This document shows positions 6,624 to 11,169 of a DNA stretch of 11,169 bases, in pieces (position 1 is the stretch's first letter; the number at the start of each line of letters is the position of its first letter). The stretch is taken from contig DATKMG010000789.1 of assembly GCA_035541995.1 (NCBI GenBank), forward strand, positions 1-11,169, given 5' to 3'. The translations under genes were made by a program, and so were the position numbers. The stretch is from DATKMG01 sp035541995 (GTDB lineage Bacteria > Acidobacteriota > Terriglobia > Versatilivoradales > Versatilivoraceae). The notes beneath the pieces were generated by a model. It was not told the origin of the DNA. It saw only the letters and a list, made by a program, of their open reading frames with translations, and searched no databases.

Positions 6624-7622
6624 CTAACTCCTCTCGGAGATTTCCTCTCGCGTCCCGCCCGTGAGCAGGTACAGTACGGCCATGCGCACTGCGACCCCAT
6701 GTGTAACTTGATGGAGGATCACTGAGTGGGGACCGTCAGCGACATCCGAGGCGATTTCCACACCGCGATTGATCGGTCCGGGATGCATAATGATGGCATC
6801 GGGCCTGGCCCTCTTCATGCGTTGTGAACTCAGCCCGTAATTACGGAAGTACTCGCGGATTGAGGGGAAGAAAGCCTCTTGTTGGCGTTCCAATTGAATC
6901 CGCAACATCATTACCACATCCGCATCTTCCAGGGCCTCGTCCATCCGGTGAGTCACGCGAATAGTTCCCCGGTGCTTGGTCGTTGAGTGGCCTAATGGAT
7001 CCGGATCGCAGAGTTGGGAGATCCTCTCGAACTCAAGCGGCAGCAAGGTCGGCGGAGCACACACAGTGACATGAGCGCCCTTTTTCCCAAGCAGGAGGCA
7101 GTTGGACCTTGCCACCCGACTGTGTGTGATATCTCCAACGATGACTACTTTTAACCCCTCGATCCGTCCTTTGTGCCTCAGCATGGTCAAAGCGTCCAAC
7201 AAGGCTTGGGTTGGATGTTCGTGTGCCCCATCGCCAGCATTCACTATGGAGGCGCTACACATTTTGGCCAGCATGTGCGGAGCGCCAGAACTGGAGTGCC
7301 GGATGATGATAACATCGGCTGCCATGGCCTCCAGGTTGCGGGCTGTGTCAATCAAGGTTTCCCCTTTAACCACACTGCTACTTGAGGCGGAAATATTAAC
7401 AGAGTCTGCACTCAACCGCTTCGCTGCAATCTCAAAGGAGGTTCGAGTCCGTGTGGACGCTTCAAAAAAGAAGTTAATGATAGTCTTCCCGCGCAGGGTG
7501 GGGACTTTCTTAATGGGGCGAGTCGAAATCTCCCTGAAGGATTCGGCCGTGTCCAGGATGAGCTGGATTTCGTCGGCAGAAAGGTCCTCAATGCCCAGCA
7601 GGTCCTTCGTTCTCAAAGTCAC
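6624..7622 (-). CDS. pyrB: Aspartate carbamoyltransferase catalytic subunit
   Basis: PyrB condenses carbamoyl phosphate and aspartate to carbamoyl aspartate, the committed step of pyrimidine synthesis. Its 332 residues start at a GTG. The carbamoyl-phosphate motif FEASTRTRTSFE lies at about 53-64, the 80s loop SSSVVKGETL contains K86, and RHSSSGAP follows at about 108-115. HPTQALLD is at 136-143, RIQLERQQ lies in the aspartate domain, and HPGPINRG is near the C-terminus. It is about 20 residues longer than typical PyrB, in part through an extra stretch around residues 205-220 (after LLPLEFERI). No pyrI regulatory gene is present, so it may work as an unregulated trimer or with PyrC. GGGAGG ends only four bases before the GTG; a TTG two codons later would have a more usual spacing, so the start could be six bases downstream. 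It is the middle gene of the pyrR-pyrB-pyrC operon. Confidence 0.96.
   Translation of the reverse strand: MTLRTKDLLGIEDLSADEIQLILDTAESFREISTRPIKKVPTLRGKTIINFFFEASTRTRTSFEIAAKRLSADSVNISASSSSVVKGETLIDTARNLEAMAADVIIIRHSSSGAPHMLAKMCSASIVNAGDGAHEHPTQALLDALTMLRHKGRIEGLKVVIVGDITHSRVARSNCLLLGKKGAHVTVCAPPTLLPLEFERISQLCDPDPLGHSTTKHRGTIRVTHRMDEALEDADVVMMLRIQLERQQEAFFPSIREYFRNYGLSSQRMKRARPDAIIMHPGPINRGVEIASDVADGPHSVILHQVTHGVAVRMAVLYLLTGGTREEISERS
6626..6641 (-). promoter_or_regulatory. PyrR-loop-like hairpin over the pyrC ribosome-binding site
   Basis: The mRNA here reads AATCT, CCGAGA, GGAGTT. CCGAGA fits the PyrR hexaloop CNGNGA, flanked by UCU/GGA pairs (one U-G) and, past an A-G mismatch, an A-U pair. 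An alternative fold is CUCC/GGAG with a GAGA tetraloop. Either fold hides the GAGGAG ribosome-binding sequence of pyrC. PyrR binding is inference. Confidence 0.35.
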
Positions 7623-7643
7623 AGTGCCTCCCGGGGTTTGAAA
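7611..7643 (-). promoter_or_regulatory. Candidate PyrR-binding hairpin enclosing the pyrB start
   Basis: The minus strand at 7638-7625 reads AACCCCGGGAGGCA, matching the Firmicute PyrR-binding consensus ARUCCNGNGAGGYU except at the third and last bases. The loop CCGGGA fits CNGNGA and is closed by two C-G pairs. Outside it, TTTCAAA (7643-7637) pairs with TTTGAGA (7617-7611) over seven positions, with one G-U pair. The hairpin therefore contains both the GGGAGG ribosome-binding sequence and the GTG start of pyrB, suggesting translational repression when PyrR-UMP binds. The 60-base pyrR-pyrB gap shows no T-run for attenuation. Confidence 0.45.
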
Positions 7644-7682
7644 TGGGATAGGACGGGATGCAATCCGGCTTCAGTCCTCCGG

Positions 7683-8231
7683 TCAGCCTGTTTCCCTGGT
7701 TAGAACTACACAGTCCTGCTGGTCGGTTTCTGTGAGCCGGACTTCGACACTTTCTTTCCCCGTGGTTTGCATGTACTTCCCGACGTAATTGGCCTCGATG
7801 GGAAGTTCCCGGAGTCCACGGTCAATCAGAACACAAAGCTGGATGGCATGGGGGCGCCCGTAATCCAGTAGGGCGTCCATCGCCGCTCGAACTGTCCTTC
7901 CAGTGTAAAGGACGTCATCCACGAGAACTATGGTCTTGTCGGGGACCGGGAAACTAATCTCGGTCCGTTGGATGACTGGTTGAGTTGCCACCGTGGAGAA
8001 GTCATCACGATAGAGATTGATGTCGAGGAATCCCACCGGCACCGGAGTCCTTTCCAGGTCACCCATGATCCCGGCCAGGCGCTGAGCTAATGGAACTCCT
8101 CTGCGCCGAATCCCCACCAGGGCCAGCCCATCAGTTCCGTTGTTGCGCTCAACTATTTCCTGAGCCAGTCGTGCCAACGTGCGGCTCATCTCCGCCTCCG
8201 ACATGATCTGGATCTTCTCCTTAGACTCCAT
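7683..8231 (-). CDS. pyrR: Bifunctional pyr operon RNA-binding regulator / uracil phosphoribosyltransferase
   Basis: PyrR binds pyr mRNA when charged with UMP and often also makes UMP from uracil and PRPP. The 182-residue product matches the usual length of about 180. It has the type I phosphoribosyltransferase fold: GIRRRGVPLA (about 40-49), the loop region DINLYRDD (70-77), and the PRPP-binding motif IVLVDDVLYTGRTVRAAMDAL (about 101-121) with the acidic pair D105-D106. The PyrR-specific segment DRGLRELPIEANYVGK follows and separates it from ordinary uracil or adenine phosphoribosyltransferases. The ATG at 8231 is chosen because AGAGGG lies eight bases upstream and the encoded N-terminus fits the family; a TTG at 8255 opens the same frame but has no good ribosome-binding site. 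As first gene of the pyrR-pyrB-pyrC operon it presumably controls its own mRNA. Confidence 0.94.
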   Translation of the reverse strand: MESKEKIQIMSEAEMSRTLARLAQEIVERNNGTDGLALVGIRRRGVPLAQRLAGIMGDLERTPVPVGFLDINLYRDDFSTVATQPVIQRTEISFPVPDKTIVLVDDVLYTGRTVRAAMDALLDYGRPHAIQLCVLIDRGLRELPIEANYVGKYMQTTGKESVEVRLTETDQQDCVVLTRETG

Positions 8232-8240
8232 TTCAACGTC

Positions 8241-8248
8241 CCTCTCTG
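8241..8248 (-). promoter_or_regulatory. PyrR loop core motif at the pyrR ribosome-binding site
   Basis: CAGAGAGG fits the PyrR loop core CNGNGAGG and includes the ribosome-binding sequence of pyrR. Flanking bases (GGG before, GAC after) do not pair in the PyrR register, so support is much weaker than at pyrB. The whole leader from the predicted start (about 8270) to the ATG is only about 39 bases, too short for a terminator/antiterminator switch. Confidence 0.2.
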
Positions 8249-8276
8249 CCCACAACTTGTCCGAAAACCGGTCAGA

Positions 8277-8304
8277 ATACTAGCACAACAAAGCAGTATG
8301 TCAA
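8277..8304 (-). promoter_or_regulatory. Promoter of the pyrR-pyrB-pyrC operon
   Basis: A perfect TTGACA (8304-8299), a 16-base spacer and TAGTAT (8282-8277), preceded by an extended -10 TGC, form a strong sigma70-type promoter. Transcription would start near 8270, about 39 bases before the pyrR ATG. Confidence 0.7.
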
Positions 8305-8478
8305 GGAAGGGTTGGGGTGTGCTCAATGACATTAGGTGTCAGAATTCAGACTTGGATGGCGCCAGAAAATCATCGAGAAGCCACACCGCCAGATGATTAG
8401 CCCCTTCTCTTTTGTCTCCAGAATTTTTGTCTATTCGGACTGCCTTGCTCCAATGCCCCGTCAATCCCAACGCTGAAT
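8305..8478. other. Divergent pyrR-glnE intergenic region, no gene recognised
   Basis: This is part of the 309-base gap between the start of pyrR and the leader ORF before glnE. The minus strand is open for 60 codons (8521-8339), but the start would be a TTG without a ribosome-binding site and its product resembles nothing I know. It also overlaps the glnE promoter, so I do not call a gene. No terminator or repeat is evident. Confidence 0.5.
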
Positions 8479-8492
8479 TGAGAAGGTTCTCA
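8479..8492. promoter_or_regulatory. Dyad operator candidate upstream of the glnE promoter
   Basis: TGAGAA-GG-TTCTCA is a perfect 6+2+6 palindrome. It lies about 32-45 bases before the predicted glnE transcription start, overlapping where a -35 box would be. That is a typical place for an activator or repressor site. It matches no regulator site I can name and is not an NtrC-type site. Confidence 0.4.
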
Positions 8493-8508
8493 GAATGGGA
8501 AAAGAGTG

Positions 8509-8517
8509 TGGTATAAA
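8509..8517 (+). promoter_or_regulatory. Extended -10 promoter of glnE
   Basis: TGG followed by TATAAA (8512-8517) gives an extended -10 element with five of six consensus bases. The -35 region 17 bases upstream (CTCAGA, 8489-8494) is poor and overlaps the dyad at 8479-8492, so the promoter may depend on a bound regulator. Transcription would start near 8524, just before the leader ORF's ribosome-binding site. Confidence 0.5.
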
Positions 8518-8540
8518 GCAAGGAACCGGGGAGGAACCTG

Positions 8541-8603
8541 ATGACTCGCCCCTGGTATCTGCTATCCGCTTCTCATGAAAGCCGAAGACCTATTGATGGC
8601 TGA
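8541..8603 (+). CDS. Probable 20-residue leader ORF overlapping the glnE start
   Basis: An ATG at 8541 follows GGGGAGG (GGAGG at 8530-8534) with an ideal six-base spacer, the best ribosome-binding site in this region. It opens a 20-codon ORF that ends at TGA 8601-8603. It runs in a different frame from glnE, spans the first possible glnE ATG (8575), and its stop lies within eight bases of the second (8596), giving an ATGGCTGA overlap. That is the geometry of translational coupling by termination and restart. The peptide (starting MTRPWYLLSA) has no amino-acid run or membrane segment, so its translation, not its product, may matter. A sequencing or real frameshift that would make this the glnE N-terminus is the alternative. 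Confidence 0.5.
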   Translation: MTRPWYLLSASHESRRPIDG

Positions 8604-11169
8604 GGAACTGAGCGCCGAGGAGGTCCATGCCTTCTTGTCTCAGTTTGGTTTTAAGGACCCCGCTAGCGCCGATCGTAACCTGCAATTGATCGCCGAGGAG
8701 CCGGACACGCGCGAAATGCTGGCTCGAATCATTGAGCCGGTGCTTCGGATTGCCCAGCAGTCTCCCGATCCTGACGCGGCATTGAATAACTTCGAGCGTT
8801 TTCTGGCTATAGTCCCTCACCCGGTCAACCTCTTAGGGTTCCTTTGGGATACCCCGGAGGCCCTGGAAGCCATCATCTTGATTTGCGGAACATCTCCATT
8901 CAGTGCTGACATCCTAATTCGCAACCCGGAGTATTTTTATTGGGTCCTAGACCAGTTGGGTTCGCCATGGGTCAAGAGTGCCGAGCTGTTTTTGAAGGAG
9001 GCGCGTCAAATTACTAGCAAGTTTACGGACCCCATGCTCCAGTTGCATGCTCTGGCGCGCTTCAAACGTCGTGAAACGCTGCGCATCGGGGCCCGCGACA
9101 TTCTTCGAGTTACAGACGTCGTTGGAACAATGACAGATCTTTCCAATCTTGCTGACACTGTGATCCAGTTGGTCTACGAGATCTGCAACGACCGGCTGGT
9201 CCAGCGCTTTGGCATCCCCCAATATCAGGATCAATCAGAAATCCTGCGGCCTGCTCGATTCACAATTCTGGGAATGGGGAAATTGGGTGGACGGGAACTG
9301 AATTACAGCTCAGACATTGACCTCATCTACGTTTATGACGGAGATCAGGGAAAAACTGAACCGGCTCTGCAGGGAGACACTCCTGCCAGCCAACATCGGG
9401 CGGAAACAAGCATCCCCAATACCGAATTCTTTATTAAGCTAGCCCAAGCCACCACCCACGAGCTGTCTGCACTGACAGAGGAGGGATATTTCTACCGGGT
9501 CGATCTGCGATTGCGACCCGAGGGAGGTACCGGAAGTGTGGCCAGTTCAATGGCTGCCTGCAAGAATTACTATGCTGCCTGGGGAGAGACCTTTGAGCGG
9601 CTGGCCTTGATTAAAGGCAGGTCAGTCGCCGGTTCCACAGCCTTGGGCGAGGAGTTCCGCGAGGTCTTTCGCCCCTTCATTTACCGTAAATACCTGGACT
9701 TTGCCTCGCTGGAAGAGATCCAGGAAATCAAGACCCGGATCGACTCAAAACTAGGTTCCCGCAAGAGGCAGGAGACCCATGTCAAGCTAGGGGTAGGAGG
9801 AATCCGGGAAGTCGAGTTTTTTGTGCAAGCCATGCAGTTGATTTACGGGGGACAAAACCCTAAGCTCCAGCAGCCTAATACTCTTCTGGCTCTAGACGAG
9901 CTGCAGAGACAGCAGTTCATTGATGATCGGGAATACCACGACTTGAAACAGGCTTACCTTTTCCTTCGGGATCTTGAACACAAGCTCCAAATGGTGTTTC
10001 ATCTACAAACCCACGAATTGCCGCATAATCCCGATGAGTTGTTCAAGTGCGCCCGCAGGATGGGATTCCAAGGTCGTTCGATTGAGCAAACTCTGAAACA
10101 GTTCCGCAAAGCTTATCAACGACACACCGCCAACGTCAGCCGGATCTTCCAGAACCTGGTCACCTTTCAACGCCGGGGATCACCGGGAGACAAGCACGGC
10201 GAAACGGCTTTGGTCCTCAATAAGAGTCTGAATGAGGAAGAGGCTTTCTCCGTTCTAGCCCGGCATGGTTTCCGCGATTTGAGATCTTCTTTCCATCACA
10301 TTGCCCTTTTGCGCGACGCACCTTCTTTTGCCCACTCTCCCTCCAGAATGCGCAACCTGCTGGCTAATCTGATGCCTGCGTTGCTTAGATGCTTCGAGCA
10401 GATTCCGGATCCTGACGCAGGACTCTCTTACTTTGAGAGATTCGCCAGTGCGTTTGGGGAACGAGACTCTCTCTACACCTTGTTGAATGAGTCGCCTGAA
10501 ATCCTGTCTAGATTGATTCGTGTCTTGTCCTTCAGTCAATTCCTAGCCGAGTTTCTCTGCCGGCGGCCAGAGTTTCTGGATTACCTGGTGCGACCGGGCC
10601 GGTTACGGAAACTGAAGTCTCTTCGTGACTTTCAGACGGAACTTGAGCACCTGCGGTCAAAAGCTGAGAACCGTGCGGAAGGCATGTCAATCCTCCGGAA
10701 CTTTCAACAGGCTGAACTCTTTCAGATTGGAATGAAAGATCTCCTGGGACAACTCACACGTCAGCAGGTCGGTAAACAACTGGCCACGCTGGCTGAGGCT
10801 TGCCTTCTCGGAGCCTTCGATATGAGTTGTGTCGAATTGGAACGCGAGTGCGGCCAGGGATTCGCAGTTTGGGCACGGGATCATTTTGCCATCCTAGCCT
10901 TGGGAAAACTCGGCGGCCGGGATTTGAGCTATAACTCTGACTTGGATCTGGTGTATTTCTATAGTGTCGATAATCTTCAAGACTCTGTGGAAGCCCAACG
11001 CCGTTGCATTCGGTTGGTAGAAATCTTGGACCAGCTTCTTTCTGTTTCTCATGGAGAAGGCAGTATTTACAAGATTGACACCCGGCTACGGCCCGAGGGA
11101 AAGAAGGGCGAATTGGTGGTGGCGATGCATCGCTATCAAGAATACCTGGAGAAGCGTGCAGAACCCTGG
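8575..11169 (+). CDS. glnE: Bifunctional glutamine synthetase adenylyltransferase/deadenylase, 3' end outside window
   Basis: GlnE attaches AMP to, and removes it from, a tyrosine of glutamine synthetase, tuning ammonia assimilation to nitrogen status, usually under PII control. The frame is open for 865 codons to the window edge; full GlnE proteins are about 950-1000 residues, so the last part of the C-terminal region is missing. The N-terminal nucleotidyltransferase domain shows GMGKLGGRELNYSSDIDL with D247 and D249 (deadenylylation half), then VDLRLRPEGGTG, GGIREVEFFVQ and the central helical GlnE/GlnD-type region. The second nucleotidyltransferase copy shows LGKLGGRDLSYNSDLDLV with D789 and D791 (adenylylation half), then IDTRLRPEGKKG. 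All four metal aspartates are present. The start is uncertain: ATG at 8575 has no ribosome-binding site, and ATG at 8596 (codon 8) overlaps the stop of the 20-codon leader ORF. Confidence 0.95.
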   Translation, partial: MKAEDLLMAEELSAEEVHAFLSQFGFKDPASADRNLQLIAEEPDTREMLARIIEPVLRIAQQSPDPDAALNNFERFLAIVPHPVNLLGFLWDTPEALEAIILICGTSPFSADILIRNPEYFYWVLDQLGSPWVKSAELFLKEARQITSKFTDPMLQLHALARFKRRETLRIGARDILRVTDVVGTMTDLSNLADTVIQLVYEICNDRLVQRFGIPQYQDQSEILRPARFTILGMGKLGGRELNYSSDIDLIYVYDGDQGKTEPALQGDTPASQHRAETSIPNTEFFIKLAQATTHELSALTEEGYFYRVDLRLRPEGGTGSVASSMAACKNYYAAWGETFERLALIKGRSVAGSTALGEEFREVFRPFIYRKYLDFASLEEIQEIKTRIDSKLGSRKRQETHVKLGVGGIREVEFFVQAMQLIYGGQNPKLQQPNTLLALDELQRQQFIDDREYHDLKQAYLFLRDLEHKLQMVFHLQTHELPHNPDELFKCARRMGFQGRSIEQTLKQFRKAYQRHTANVSRIFQNLVTFQRRGSPGDKHGETALVLNKSLNEEEAFSVLARHGFRDLRSSFHHIALLRDAPSFAHSPSRMRNLLANLMPALLRCFEQIPDPDAGLSYFERFASAFGERDSLYTLLNESPEILSRLIRVLSFSQFLAEFLCRRPEFLDYLVRPGRLRKLKSLRDFQTELEHLRSKAENRAEGMSILRNFQQAELFQIGMKDLLGQLTRQQVGKQLATLAEACLLGAFDMSCVELERECGQGFAVWARDHFAILALGKLGGRDLSYNSDLDLVYFYSVDNLQDSVEAQRRCIRLVEILDQLLSVSHGEGSIYKIDTRLRPEGKKGELVVAMHRYQEYLEKRAEPW

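Noticed and set aside
7102..7641. 179-codon plus-strand ORF opposite pyrB
   Set aside because: Antisense shadow of pyrB, with no ribosome-binding site or family resemblance.
8339..8521. 60-codon minus-strand ORF in the pyrR-glnE gap
   Set aside because: TTG start without a ribosome-binding site, no recognisable product, and it overlaps the glnE promoter and dyad.
1..11169. CRISPR arrays, transposons, phage or tRNA genes
   Set aside because: I saw no regularly spaced repeats, transposase or integrase motifs, or cloverleaf sequences on either strand.

Overview
The window is ordinary bacterial chromosome, densely packed with genes on both strands. It carries nine protein genes, two of them cut by the window ends, plus one probable leader ORF. 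I see no tRNA, rRNA, insertion sequence, phage gene or CRISPR array. The gene set suggests an Acidobacteriota-like bacterium: a short FxLYD/DUF2393-type lipoprotein, a TraB/GumN protein with a TTG start, a TPR membrane protein next to a YHS-like metal-binding protein, a pyrR-pyrB-pyrC operon, and a 416-residue glutamate dehydrogenase. That placement is inference; no rRNA or other marker here proves it.

Layout. Bases 1-373 (minus) hold the start of a secreted or lipoprotein gene with a structured leader and a good promoter. Bases 374-1031 have no intact gene, but the minus strand shows two consecutive open frames that may be a decayed gene. Next come a stand-alone receiver-domain protein (1032-1436, minus) and a TraB/GumN protein (1695-2660, minus). 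The latter is divergent from a plus-strand group: a TPR membrane protein (2867-3505), a YHS-like protein starting right after its stop codon (3506-3787), and glutamate dehydrogenase (4033-5283). Convergent with these is the minus-strand operon pyrR (7683-8231), pyrB (6624-7622), pyrC (5326-6621), read from a strong promoter at 8277-8304. Divergent from pyrR is glnE (8575 to the window end, plus), preceded by its own promoter, a dyad and a 20-codon ORF.

Function. pyrB and pyrC encode steps 2 and 3 of de novo pyrimidine synthesis, and pyrR encodes the uracil-sensing RNA-binding regulator. Glutamate dehydrogenase and GlnE handle ammonia/glutamate exchange and covalent control of glutamine synthetase, so nitrogen metabolism genes flank the pyrimidine operon.

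The most interesting signals are regulatory. The core of the PyrR-binding RNA loop (CNGNGAGG) occurs over the ribosome-binding site of all three pyr genes, and at pyrB and pyrC it can sit in a hairpin that includes the translation start signals. A 20-codon ORF with a near-perfect ribosome-binding site overlaps the poorly signalled glnE start. The TPR gene's only Shine-Dalgarno-like sequence is buried in a hairpin directly before its ATG. I found no convincing new multi-gene system.
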